NCBI GenBank assembly: GCA_001606155.1
Contig: LODT01000031.1
Span: 124,001 to 188,000, forward strand
Reading direction: 5' to 3'
DNA length: 64,000 bases
Source of the DNA: Tieghemostelium lacteum
Taxonomy: Eukaryota > Evosea > Eumycetozoa > Dictyosteliales > Raperosteliaceae
The translations under genes were made by a program, and so were the position numbers. The notes below the pieces were generated by a model. The model saw only the letters and a program-made list of their open reading frames with translations, was not told the DNA's origin and searched no databases. Positions 24,438 through 35,353 of the stretch are shown here, one piece after another; positions within the stretch are counted from its first letter, which is position 1; each line of letters starts with the position of its first letter.

Positions 24438-25691
24438 TTAATGCTTGTCTGGTGAAGTTGGTATTGAAAAATGTTTTGCAATCATATTATTTTGTTGTTT
24501 TATTAAATCATTTTGACTCTTTATGATTTCTTCAAGTCTGTCTAAACGTCTATATATATTGTCAAACTCTCTATGTACCGTGTCAAACTCTCTATATACC
24601 GTGTCAAACTTTCTCTTTATAAATTGTTTTTGGTGGTACATTGATAATTCTATGTTGTTATTCATGGTACGGTGGACGTTATTAAAAAATTGCAATTCAA
24701 TTGAATTACTATTACTATTTGTTGATAAGTTGATGTTACTATCTACATATGAAGGGGATGTATAATTATGACCAATTTGTTCTTGATGTTCTTGATGTTC
24801 TTGATTTTGGGGCTCTTTTATGTCTCTAGTGGATCCCCTATATTTCTTTTTAATGTGATCTTCTAATGGTACACTTGGATCGGAGCTTTTTGGTTCATTC
24901 TCAGATGTACCTTTATATACCTCACCTAAAGAACGTTTGGTTTTGTTGGGACTTTCCTTTTCCACTTCAATATTTTTAATTACTGTATCTTCAGTAATAC
25001 CAGTATTGGCACTTGCCTTATCCTCGTCTACATTTATGAGATCTATCATTTCATCTTCCTCTTTTTCTTCCTCATCTTCTCTTTCTTTTTCATCCTCTTC
25101 TTCTTTTTTGTAATGTGCTTTTTTAAAACTTTTTGAATATTCAGTATATAGTGGCAGGAATCTTCTGATATGTATTGGAGCTTCACTTTTGCTCTTATCA
25201 TTACTGTTGGTATAACTAAAATTCTTCTTCGCAAACTGTTTTAATATAGAAGATGGCCTTTTTTTATCATATTCATCTATCAATTTGAGCACTTGTTTAT
25301 TAGATAATGGATGAATTTTTTTGATTTTATCATAGGCGTTATACAATATACCAGTATAGTATTGTTTGTTAAATTTATAGTTAACTATTTCTACTTCTAG
25401 TGAAGGATACGCAATGACATAATTTCGAAATGTTTGAAGATCTAGGTTTGGAGAATTTGGAGAAGCAAAAATGATATCATACAAATTTTCAGTAGGAGGA
25501 ATACCAACATCATACAAAATTTTTAAATAGTATGATATCGTAATCATACTATCTATTAATTGACAGAGAGGAAATTGGCTCATAGCCCTATCTAATGCCA
25601 TACGTGCAGGTTTGTTGAGATTAATCTGCGTTGATGATGATGGCTTTGTAGATGTTGTAGTTGTTAGAGTTGTGTTGGTTCTTTTGCTCAT
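24438..25691 (-). CDS. hypothetical protein with acidic middle and C-terminal coiled coil
   Basis: A single exon of 417 residues. After a Thr/Ser-rich start, the first 160 residues are compact and mixed in composition (LCQLIDSMITISYYLKILYDVGIPP). A run of Glu and Lys at about 195-220 (KKEEEDEKEREDEEEKEEDE) precedes a Ser/Asn-rich linker. The last 60 residues are a coiled coil with a sevenfold repeat (KFDTVYREFDTVHREFDN, then IYRRLDRLEEIIKSQNDL). The codon use resembles that of its neighbours. I do not recognise the family and see no catalytic motif. It is divergently transcribed from rabl3 with only 104 bases between starts. Confidence 0.7.
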   Translation of the reverse strand: MSKRTNTTLTTTTSTKPSSSTQINLNKPARMALDRAMSQFPLCQLIDSMITISYYLKILYDVGIPPTENLYDIIFASPNSPNLDLQTFRNYVIAYPSLEVEIVNYKFNKQYYTGILYNAYDKIKKIHPLSNKQVLKLIDEYDKKRPSSILKQFAKKNFSYTNSNDKSKSEAPIHIRRFLPLYTEYSKSFKKAHYKKEEEDEKEREDEEEKEEDEMIDLINVDEDKASANTGITEDTVIKNIEVEKESPNKTKRSLGEVYKGTSENEPKSSDPSVPLEDHIKKKYRGSTRDIKEPQNQEHQEHQEQIGHNYTSPSYVDSNINLSTNSNSNSIELQFFNNVHRTMNNNIELSMYHQKQFIKRKFDTVYREFDTVHREFDNIYRRLDRLEEIIKSQNDLIKQQNNMIAKHFSIPTSPDKH

Positions 25692-25795
25692 GAGTTTGTT
25701 GAAAGATGCAATAAGTTATACATAAAATTTCATTTAAAAATTATTTTTTTATTTAAAAATCACAAGTAGAATTCACTAACTATATATATAATGTA

Positions 25796-27094
25796 ATGTT
25801 TTCATTTTTTAATAAACTTTTAAACACTCAAGATAATATAAATCTTAGAAAATCACAAGAGAATGAAGATAGTGTAGCATCTTATAGCGCATTTAAGTCA
25901 ACTAGTCCCTATCAATCTGTGGATAAAGTTAGAGTTGCTGTCATTGGTGATACCGCAGTTGGAAAAACATCACTAGTTCATTTGCTATGCCATCAAGAAG
26001 TACTGGATAAATCAACTGCATGGACATTAGGATGTGACACTAGTTTAAAAATACATGAATTTCATTCAAAAGATTATTATATTGAATTTTTAGACGTAGG
26101 TGGTGCACTTAAACATAAATTAGCAAGACCAATGCTATATCACCAATTAAATGGTCTTATAGTGGTATATGACCTTACAAATAAAAACTCACTTTCTAGT
26201 ATCAAAAAATGGATATTTGAAGTACTGAATACCATTACACCAACTTCTACTAATTGGGTATTAAAAGAGACGGATAACCCTCAGATTTTGGAATTGGAGA
26301 GTCAAATACCTGAACATAGTATATCAGATAGCAGTAGTATTAAACCTTTACAATCAATACCTGATAGTACAACTTTATTACCTACAACAACATCAACTAC
26401 ATCCAATAGACTAAAACAAAATCAGTACCCGAGTACAATTAGTTTAAAACAAACACCTAGTGTATTTTTATCACAAAACTCTTCATTTCTACCAAACAGT
26501 TCAACTACATCACCTACTTATCTTACAAATGTTACTTCATCAGCACCTCAACAGAGCACAAAGAAACCTGGGTTTGGTAGTGCAAATAATAAACAGGTTT
26601 TAAATATACCAGTTATTATTCTTGGCAATAAATCAGATCTATATTATGATCATAAGTTTATTGAGAATGATAAACTAGGTAGATTAAGTTTAATAGTGGT
26701 TAGTATAATGTTATTAACATTCTCTTAACACCTTCAGACATATTAATATTCAATATAAAATTAGAGTGGACAAGACAAAAATAGTTTTAAAAATGGTAGT
26801 TATAATGCTCAGAAATTAGATTTGTTCTTTAATAAAATGATTAGTAATCTCATGATTGGAAAGAAAAGAAACCTTACAACAATGAATTTTACAGCTCACT
26901 TAAACAACCAAAATACACCAGGTAGTGGGGATACCAACAACAACAATAAACCTAAAACTACAATCAAAAATCAAAGTTCAACTAACCTAAGAATGTTCAT
27001 AACCAATAATAATAATAATAACAATAACGACGATTACGAAGGTAATAGAACGTCTATGAAAAAACCACCTCCCTTATTAGAAAAGAAAATGTAA
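25796..27094 (+). CDS. rabl3: Rab-like GTPase RABL3
   Basis: Proposed exons 25796-26698 and 26765-27094 encode 410 residues. G1 is VAVIGDTAVGKTSLVHLLC and the next segment (STAWTLGCDTSLKIHEF) is the typical RABL3 switch region. G3 is FLDVGG and G4 is ILGNKSD. A Ser/Thr-rich insert of about 110 residues separates G3 from G4 and is not found in animal RABL3. The end (YNAQKLDLFFNKMISN) matches the family's final helix. No prenylated cysteine is present, as is normal for RABL3. The donor could be at 26696 or 26699, a one-residue difference. Confidence 0.8.
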
Positions 27095-27128
27095 TATAAT
27101 TAAAAATAATTCATTCATGATTTTATAT

Positions 27129-30100
27129 TTAGACTTGTTGTAGTTTTTGATATAATTCCTTTGATAGTTTGGAATCTAAAGTGCCTATATAAGTTAATGT
27201 TGATTTCAAATAGTTCAATTCTGAAAATGAAGTTGATGGTATAGATTTTTTGGACATATTAAAAAGATTAAAAATAAGTGAACAAGTTTTACTGTTTAGT
27301 TCACCAACACTCAAAAGTGTATTAATTAAGTCTAAACATAAAAGAATCATTTTCTTTTGTGTCTATATAGATGATATTTCAAAATATTAGTAACTTTTAA
27401 AAATATTCAGATTGATGATAGATATACATACTGATAAATCAGGTTCATCTTTGAGTACATTAATGTCAGCTAGAACATCTTTAACAAGACCATTGTAAAA
27501 TTCATTGAGCTCAGATTGGAAATCTGGATCCTCAGTGAATAGTGTATCATTAGATTCGACTCTTTCAATGTGGTATGGTAATGATTTTTGAGCCCATGTA
27601 GAACAGAGTGACATGATTAATAGATAGATTCTGGATTTTGCACTACTTGATCTCTCCCATGGATAGTCTTTTAAAACCTTTTGAAGAGCTTTGATGAGAT
27701 AGAATGGACCATTTTCAGGGTGACCTGGTGTTACTAGAAGTAAACTAATAAGATTACCCATGAATTGGTATGTCCATTCTTCGGTGGATTTAACTTGTTT
27801 AAATTCAAGAATTGGTGGAATCTCTTGGATAAAAGTGACTAGAGCTTTCAACAATGCATCTGCTTGTGATAGAGCATGATTCTGGAGAGCTATACCAGCA
27901 GAGGTCAGATACAGATTAAGTTTCATAAAAATGTCATCAATAGAGGGAATGGTAATAAAACAATATGCAATACAGGCTCTAATGAAAGCAGTGGATTTTG
28001 TAGTGTGTTTACCTTTTACCAAACCAAGTGTTCTCTGACAGAGTGACAAAACACAGTGTACCAAACGGTTCTTTACACTATCAAAGTTATTGAAAGCCTG
28101 TCTGCAATCAACATAGAAATTTAATTGTTTCTCGACATCTCTTTGGAAATCAATCTTATTGATACACCCAATAATCAGTAGACTCACTTGTCTTACTTCA
28201 TCTTGATAGGAAAGACTGTTTAATGAGTCATGAAGTGCTTTTCCATAAGTTAAAAATGTATTTACAACAATTGGATCTGATGTAATCTGACTAGTTTGTG
28301 ATAATACCTCTAATGTTGATCTACTAATTTGTTTTTGTGATTCTCCATTGAATAAATCTAAAATTGGTAAAAAGTTACTCTATTTATATCATATATTAGT
28401 CCTCTAATTCTCAAATCATTTTTAATTACTATACATACTAAACCAATTAAAATATTAAAATCTTGAATATGGGTGAGAATCTTTAATACAATAGATTGTA
28501 AATGTGATTGAATTTGTTCATAACCTTTATCTGGAATGATATGTCTAAGAATATCCTTCAAGAATATATCAGCTTCTTTGTTCTAGATAATTTATAATCA
28601 ATTTTTTGAGTTGGGTTAATATTTGTTTGGATTTTAGTGGTTTTTTTTAAATACATACAGAACAATGAGTTAAAACATATTCAATGAATACTTCAGCAAC
28701 ACTGATATAGTCTTTTAGATTTTCAAAGTTGGTTACAACTTTCCAAACATCATTGAGAATGGAGAGAATTTGTTCTTTTGGTGGATGTCCTAATACCAAA
28801 TTGATACCAAATGTACAATAGAGTTGATATTTTGGATAACTAATTTGGTCAGCTTCTTTAATGAAATTAGAGAACATGGTTGAATTGTTACAAATATAGT
28901 CAGGTGGGAATGAAGATATAATGTGATTGAGTAGTAGTGCATTCTTGGATTCTCTGAATATAGATAATACCTCTTCGAGAATCTCAGCAGATCCATTATG
29001 TGCAAGACATTGTAGTAACCATTCAAGAGATGGTGAATATAGTCCTAGATACTCTGTCAATGTGATTTGATACTGTTTCAACAACTGTTCCTTTTGAACA
29101 CTTTCAAAATACTTTTGTGAAAACACAAAATCTTTCAAACCTTGAATAATGAATACTTTGTATTCTGGACATAAGTCAAATGATCTACGAGCTAGATAAG
29201 CTCTGATATAGTTTTGAACTAGAGGATTACCAATACCCCTAATTTGGTTAATTAGTCTATTAATCACCTGTTTTGGTTCAGTATTATGATCATCACTAAT
29301 GAATTCATAACACTTCAAAATGGAAATCTCTACATAGAGTCTTGGTAAGAGTTCACGAATAGATGAAATCTTACTAAACCAATTTCTACATGTCTCCTTA
29401 GCTTGTTCTTTCAACAATATTTCATGTGTCTTTGATTCCTTAGAGGACTGTAATCTCTTTTTAATACGATCATATACAAAATTACCAAAAGTATCTAAAA
29501 TCTCAGTGGCAATTACAAATTTACTGGGATAGAATTTTATCAATGAAACATCAGCTAATAACTTTGATGTCTAAAATTGAGTAAAAAAAATGGTTAATAT
29601 TGTGCCTGGGTTCCAAAAAAAAAACCTATATTTTTGATGATATTTACTTGAATTGCAATTTTAAGAGATCTAACTCTTTCTTCAACTTTCCATGCTTTAA
29701 CCAATTCAGAATGTAAAGTTTCTAAATCAAAAATCAAATCATTTTGTGAATTTTCACCTTCTTTTTCATTCTTATCCAATTCCAATTCCTCTAAAATCTT
29801 ATTTAATCTATTCATTGGGATTTTAACTTTACCTGATGATCCAATATCCATAAATGACTTTATATTATAATATGAAAAATGTTAATATACTAAAGTGAGT
29901 TAGTATAGGGTATATTCTAACACGTACCACTTGAATTCTATTGGATGGATCAGTAGTGTATTGTTGTAGAATTTGTGGCTTAAATGTATCCCAAGGCATA
30001 AATGTTTCATCAACATAGTTGGTAAGATGTTGACCAATCTGGTCTGATGAACCTGGTGTAGTTGAATTCATCAATGGATTCAAAGTTTCAGTTTTTGAAA

Positions 30101-30380
30101 GTGGTGACTCATTTACATCTATAGATTGTCCTGTTATTGTTGGTGTGGTAGTACTCGTAGATTTTTTAGCAGTAGCATTAGCAGTAGTATTATTTACAGC
30201 AGTAGTGCTATTAAGTGGATGTTTATCAACTTCTCTGGTTGTGCTAATTAGATTTTTAACTTTTAAAGCTTTTTTATCTGTTGCTAATGCATATGCTCCA
30301 GTAGCACCACTTGGAGTTGTTGTAGTGGGTGGTGTAGATTGTGGTGGTGTAGTAGTTGAATTAGTTTGTTGTTCCACCAT
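27129..30380 (-). CDS. vps35l: VPS35L, Retriever/Commander recycling subunit
   Basis: Six exons: 30380-29928, 29857-29648, 29570-28659, 28582-28439, 28379-27432 and 27362-27129. All junctions are in phase 0, giving 966 residues, close to the human length. Landmarks are KLLADVSLIKFYPSKFVIATEILDTFG (shown split here as KFYPSKFVIATEI and LDTFG), AKETCRNWFSKISSIRELLPR, GIGNPLVQNYIRAYLARR, NFLPILDLF and STAFIRACIAYCFITIPS. All match VPS35L (C16orf62). The N-terminus is a Thr/Ser-rich disordered region of about 130 residues. VPS35L is the alpha-solenoid core of Retriever, which with the CCC complex recycles membrane cargo from endosomes. The + strand mini-frame at 30145-30417 is a shadow. Confidence 0.93.
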
Positions 30381-30497
30381 TGTATTAAAGATATTAAAAT
30401 TAAAAAATAAAAATTAAAAAAAAATGATCAAATTTTCAATGGATTTTTCTTTGTTGAGGAATAATGGGGAAAAATGAAGGAGGTAGAAAAGTGATTT

Positions 30498-30546
30498 CAA
30501 TTCCTTCCTGCTCCTTTAAATACTACAGACACTAATCGTGACACTA
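30498..30546 (+). repeat. 49-base inverted copy of 31234-31282
   Basis: The + strand here matches the minus strand at 31234-31282 over 49 bases with two mismatches. It is a displaced piece of the broken nuclease-like gene that lies 700 bases downstream. Confidence 0.8.
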
Positions 30547-30552
30547 CAACAA

Positions 30553-30715
30553 AGCTTGGGTGTGAACCTGAGTCAAGTTGCCTTTAGTGCAGATCTTGAT
30601 GGTAGTAGCAAATATTCAAAAGAATGACTTCACTTTGAAGGCCGAAGTGGGGAAGGGTTCCATAACAATGGAATTCAATTATGGGTCAGTCGATCCTAAG
30701 CCTTGGGGGAATCTC
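30553..30715 (+). rRNA. fragment of large-subunit (26S/28S) rRNA
   Basis: This stretch carries a universally conserved part of eukaryotic large-subunit rRNA: GTGCAGATCTTGATGGTAGT, AGCAAATATTCAAA, then AAGGCCGAAGTGGGGAAGGG, TTCCAT and GGGTCAGTCGATCCTAAG. It is clearly less A/T-rich than its surroundings. Only a fragment is present, with no flanking rDNA. The recognisable part ends near 30715, but the copied rDNA may run on to about 30825, where expansion-segment-like sequence fades into the local background. In Dictyostelium functional rDNA is extrachromosomal, so this is best read as a captured, non-functional piece. Confidence 0.85.
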
Positions 30716-30850
30716 TAATATATTTACTTGTGACGTGGAGGGGCAAGTTTTATTCTGTTAACAATTTCGTTTTCTCTGTCATTGTATTGAACATTCTCTT
30801 TAAGTATATAGTAGTCGACACGTGTTTTTTTTGTTTTGCTGATTTTTTTG

Positions 30851-30949
30851 GTTTTGGAGGACTTAGTGTGGGTTTTGACTATAATGATGGTGATGAAGAA
30901 GATTAATACCAACATAAAAATAAAAAACCCACACTAAGTCCTCCAAAAC
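30851..30949. repeat. 26-base perfect inverted repeat with 47-base loop
   Basis: The left arm at 30851-30876 and the right arm at 30924-30949 are perfect reverse complements (core GGAGGACTTAGTGTGGG). It sits at the downstream end of the rRNA fragment and overlaps the end of the broken nuclease-like gene, so it probably marks a rearrangement junction or snap-back duplication. Confidence 0.9.
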
Positions 30950-31412
30950 CCACACTTGGGCTATGATTTGTGTAAAATTATCCATGGTCAATTCACCTTT
31001 TTTAAGTTCAACATGTACCAAAAATTGAAATTTCTTACCATCTTTTGCTATTATGTCAGTATTCCCTCTAAATTCACCACCTGTAGGAGTAACTTTCTTC
31101 AAAAAATAAGAATTGTTTGATACATTTATACATGTTAATGAATTTTGTAGAGGTATATGGCCTTGTAACCAAGATATAACATCATTAGTTTGTGATTGTT
31201 CATCTGTATTCTTCCAAGGATATTTTTTGTTAATAGTGTCACGATTAGTGTCTGTAGTATTTAAACGAACAGGAAGGAATTGTAATATTTGATAATCTGA
31301 GAAAAATGACGCAAATTTACTGAGACTGAGACCTGATAGGGAGATACCAAATTCCTTATCCTGAATAAATTCACGTAGATTCTCGGTTATATGTATTGCA
31401 AAAGGGTTTAAT
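30863..31412 (-). pseudogene. broken nuclease-like effector gene, piece 1
   Basis: A minus-strand open stretch of about 180 codons without a credible start. It contains GGEFRGNTDIIAKDG followed by FLVHVELKKGEL, an arrangement like the D...ExK core of PD-(D/E)XK nucleases. In dictyostelids such domains occur in Crinkler-like effector proteins, but I could not confirm the family. It is broken and rearranged: part of it is copied in inverted orientation at 30498-30546, and one end overlaps the inverted repeat. Treated as a fossil. Low similarity to its neighbours suggests it is unrelated to med17 or vps35l. Confidence 0.45.
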
Positions 31413-31716
31413 CAAATACAAACAGAAACTACAATATCTATTTCAAGTATTACTCCAGTATTTAGAGTTTATAAAGATGAACCATATAATTCAATAAAAA
31501 TTCCTTTAGTTGGAAGACGGAATTATCAAAAAGGATATAGGAGATATTAAATTTTTTGTTAAAACACATTTTAATATTCCATACATTTCGTCATTTAATC
31601 TAATTTTACAGAATGATGATTCAAATCCTCTCATTAATACTACTCCTTTATCAAATTTTACTGGTAAAATAATACTAAAGATTCAACCAATTACTACCAC
31701 AACTACTAGTAGGTAA
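31413..31716 (+). pseudogene. broken gene piece with ubiquitin-like look, head to head with piece 1
   Basis: The + strand here reads as broken coding sequence. One part (KFFVKTHFNIPYISSFNLIL, then GKIILKIQPI) has the alternating pattern of a small ubiquitin-like beta-grasp domain, which is the usual head of Crinkler-type proteins. It abuts piece 1 in the opposite direction, as if an inversion had split one gene. This is suggestive only; it may instead be an unrelated fragment. Confidence 0.3.
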
Positions 31717-31968
31717 ACACTCATCACTAATCCAAACACCTTTTGGTTCATTTATACTAATATATTTTTACAAAAACTTTTTAAAATTTAAACACCTATC
31801 CTCACATTTTTATTTTAAATTCTTTATAATTTAATATTTACTCAATTTAGATTCAATAAATTGTAAATTTTGTTTTTGTAGATGATACTAATTGCTAACT
31901 ATATATAACTCTCTAAATTAAAATAAATTATAATGTATATTTAATATAATTTAGGTATTATTTCACTC

Positions 31969-34132
31969 TCAAAGATTAAATATTTTATTTGTAATAGATT
32001 GGAAATAATTTAAGTGTCTCTTGTTTTGTTGATTATTGGTGTAATGTGATCTATTATTGAGTGGTTGAGAGGTACTTAATTTTAATTTCTTTTTACTTGA
32101 TGAAATTTCATCAGGATCAGTAAGATTACTATTGTCCATTGATTGTGTCATATCAGAGAGATCTTGAGCTAGACTATTATTGGTGGATATAATTTGATTT
32201 AGATAACTTTGGTTGTGGTTCATTAGATAGTATTGAATTTGATTTACAATAAAAATACCCATAAGTGTCTCTGATTTGTTGGATATTGATTTGGAATTTC
32301 CTTGTACAACGTCAATGGTACTTTGAAGAATGGATACCTCTATAGGCACCATAGACTGTCTACTATTCTGTGCACTATCAATAACATTGATAATAAAAAG
32401 ACTACTGGAAACCGTAGAAGCAGGTGTGGATTTAATCTCAATTGGTAAGAGATTTTCTAGAATTTTAAAAACTTTGGTAACTCTAAGATAGGTATCCATG
32501 TGTTTTAGAATCTGTGTCAAGCTGATGATAGTCTGATCGGAAGGAATTACAGTTTTCTTTCCAAAGACAATCTTTGGGTTTCTCCGAGACAGGTTCAAAG
32601 TCAACTGTTTCTGAGATCTTTTTAATTGAAGAATACTAATTTTCTTCAACACCACTTTTAAAACAGACAACAGTCTATTTCTATCCTGATTTTCTTCTTC
32701 ATTTTCCTCAATCTCTGACATTTGAGCATTCAGAGACTGTTGAGATTCCTTTACTGATTTTTGTTCCATTCCAATGAACAAATTCAAACCACCACATTCA
32801 ATTCTAATTTCATTTTCCGTTATCATTATATTCTCACCACCAATGGTTGATGCACTCAATGTATTTGTTGTTGCATTGTTAAGTGAAATGGTAGTCGTAC
32901 TGATATTCGACTGTCCAGGTACCTGTAACATAGGACTATTCACCGAACCCACTGCCGGTGTTGTATTCGAATTTGTTGCCTCTTTATATAACTGTTCAAA
33001 CATTTCAAAGTTGAACTGATACTTTTGTGCCTTATTTAATAATTTTGTACATTTTTGTATTGAAGTTTCTGTTGCTATTGTTTTTGGTTTATTCTCTTCC
33101 TGTTGTTGATATTCATTCATATAAATATCTTCTTGATCTTGTTCTGCCTGTTGTTTACTATTATCATTATTCTGTTGTAATTGTGCTTTATATTTCTTTT
33201 TCATAAATGATGAAGAGTGGTTATGAAAAACTTTTGAATCCGATGATTTAACATCTATATATAATCTCTTGTGTAATGAGTTTTGTGATGGGAGATTAGG
33301 GAAATCTATATTAATCTCACAATCATTGCCGTTTACTGGTGTAGATGAGTTTGATATTATAGGATTCCTAGTGATATCAGCCTCTGTTTGATCTTGAAAA
33401 CTACCAGATGTATAATACCCATAATCAATAGAAAGTTTTTGTTTACTTGAGAATTGATTTGGCTTTGCAACTGCCATTTGAGGTTGTTGTTGTTGATTAC
33501 GATCTGTATCCTTTCCTTTTAGTCTCCATTTAGAACGTAGAGTTGATACATCATTCCACCAAGATGACATTGTATTAACGGTTGCTTTCATTCTCTGACT
33601 ACCCAATTTCAATTGTTCCGATATCTTATAGAGTGATTTCTGTTTCTGACCGACTTCTAATGACATGTCACTAATCTGATTGGATTCAGGTGGAAATGGT
33701 TTATCAACATTACATAACTGTACATATTTATCATTACCTCTAATCATATCTATAAGAAATAATAATTGTTCCATTTCAACTCTAGCTAAATTCATATTGT
33801 CTTGAAATCTCATTAGTTTAGCCTGTGTACTTGATATAACATTATTTGGTGTTTGTATTTGTTGTTGTTGTTGTGGTTGTTGTGGTTGTTGCTGTTGGTT
33901 TTGTTGTGTCTCTTCTTTTTGTTGCTGATACTGCTGTTGTTTAATCTGATTTAATATCTGTATTAATTTATCATTTGGATTGGTATTTCTGCAATAGTTG
34001 TATTAATATTAATCACATTTAATTACATTTCTATCTACATTACATTGGTGCATATTCATTACCAAATTGATCAACCTGAGTAATAGGTGGATTATCAGGA
34101 GGTATTGATATTGAAATTTTGAAATTTGACAT
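31969..34132 (-). CDS. med17: Mediator complex subunit 17
   Basis: Exon 1 is 34132-34044 and exon 2 is 33988-31969 (55-base intron, phase 2), giving 702 residues starting MSNFKISISIPP. A Gln-rich stretch follows the junction. The MED17/Srb4 core is recognisable: ARVEMEQLLFLIDMI, then KRLYIDVKSS, and the hallmark STLRSKWRLKGKD...LSIDYGYYTSGS, equivalent to LRxxWxLxK...DxSYxSAGS in animals. MED17 is the central head-module scaffold of Mediator, bridging activators to RNA polymerase II. The C-terminal half is diverged, with Asn/Thr tracts and poly-Glu. It is divergent from exosc5 with a 365-base spacer. Confidence 0.8.
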
Positions 34133-34497
34133 GATGTTCACCTCAAATAAAACAATTAAAAAAAAAGAAATAAAAAAATTTAAATTGCTTGTATAGTATT
34201 AATTTAATACTATATAACCTATTTTTATTGAACTCAACAGGAAACCATGATTTGGATAGTAAGTTCAGTAGAAATTAATGAAGAATTTGTATTTAGTGTA
34301 CCAAATAGAAATCTATTATTTGATAAAAAAAGATACTCTTCGATTGTAATACCAAAATAACATGACAAAGTTTTATTGTCATAATTATTTAAAAGCTTGA
34401 GTTATCGCTAATTGAGTAGTGGTTGGTTTGGATTGATTGGCATTAGAAATTGATAATAAATTTTCAATTTAAATATTTTTTTTAATTCAAAAAAAAA
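34133..34497. promoter_or_regulatory. divergent promoter region between med17 and exosc5
   Basis: A/T-rich. It contains one 37-codon ATG frame starting at 34248 (MIWIVSSVEINEEFVF...) that resembles coding sequence in composition but has no support. No RNA gene is seen. Confidence 0.4.
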
Positions 34498-35269
34498 ATG
34501 ACAAACACACGAAACGATGGAAGACTGAATAATCAGATTAGAGCATTTGAATCAGAACAATCACTATTAAATAAAGCAGATGGTTCAGCAAGATTTACAC
34601 AAAATAAAAGTTCAGTTCTAGCAGCAGTGTATGGACCTATTGAAGTAAAGAATTCAAGAAAACAAAAGATATTAAAATCATTAATTGAGGTTTCATTTAC
34701 ACCTTCTGTCGGTAACACAACTTACCTTGATAAAGAAAAAGAATTACTCATTAAAAATGCACTAGAATCTATAATTTTAACTACACTACACCCTAGAACT
34801 CAAATATCTATAATTTTTCAAGTTTTTTCAGATGATGGTTCGGTAGGTAATCAAAAGTAAATCCAATACAAATCTCAATGGAAATTAACAATGAAACAAT
34901 TGAAAATAGATAATAAGTTGTGCAATAAATGCAGCATGTTTAGCATTATTAGATGCAGGTATTGAAATGCAAGGTTTAATAGGATCAGTTACATTATGTT
35001 ATAATCATGATAAATCAATATATTTAGATCCAACAGCACAAGAAGAGAAAGAATGTAAATCATTATCAGTTATTGCCTATGGCAGTCAATCATCACAGAT
35101 TATAATGAACAAAACCGAAGGAACACTATCAATGGATCTCTATTTTAAATCATTACCGCTCTCCAAAGAGGCTTGTGACAAGGTTATCTCTTATATTAAA
35201 TTAGCTGTAAAAAATAGAATTATGGGTACTATCTCTACCAATACTACTTCTACAACCATTGAGAGTTAA
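34498..35269 (+). CDS. exosc5: exosome subunit RRP46 (EXOSC5-like)
   Basis: Exons 34498-34842 and 34910-35269 (67-base intron, phase 0) encode 234 residues. It belongs to the RNase PH fold: DGSARFTQNKSSVLAAVYGP, then EVSFTPSVG, and DDGS joined by splicing to IISCAINAACLALLDAG. The last matches DDGSLLACCLNAACMAL of animal RRP46. RRP46 is one of six non-catalytic ring subunits of the RNA exosome, which degrades and trims RNA from the 3' end. As expected for the ring, catalytic RNase PH residues are not obvious. The start is the ATG at 34498 after a run of A. Confidence 0.88.
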
Positions 35270-35353
35270 TAAAACACCACTATATATAACTCTATTACCC
35301 CTCTTTCTATTTCATTTTTCTCTATATATATTGGATATCTTAAATAGGACTAT

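Noticed and set aside
26822-27094. Independent small protein starting at 26822
   Set aside because: It is the second exon of rabl3; LDLFFNKM continues the family C-terminus.
28358-28438. Read-through of exon 4 of vps35l (ends VTFYQF)
   Set aside because: It runs through a 59-base intron; splicing gives NFLPILDLF, which matches the family.
30145-30417. Plus-strand Val/Leu-rich frame near the vps35l start
   Set aside because: It is the antisense of the Thr/Ser-rich N-terminus of VPS35L.
34248-34361. A 37-codon ATG frame between med17 and exosc5
   Set aside because: Coding-like in composition but too short, with no family match or splice partner found.
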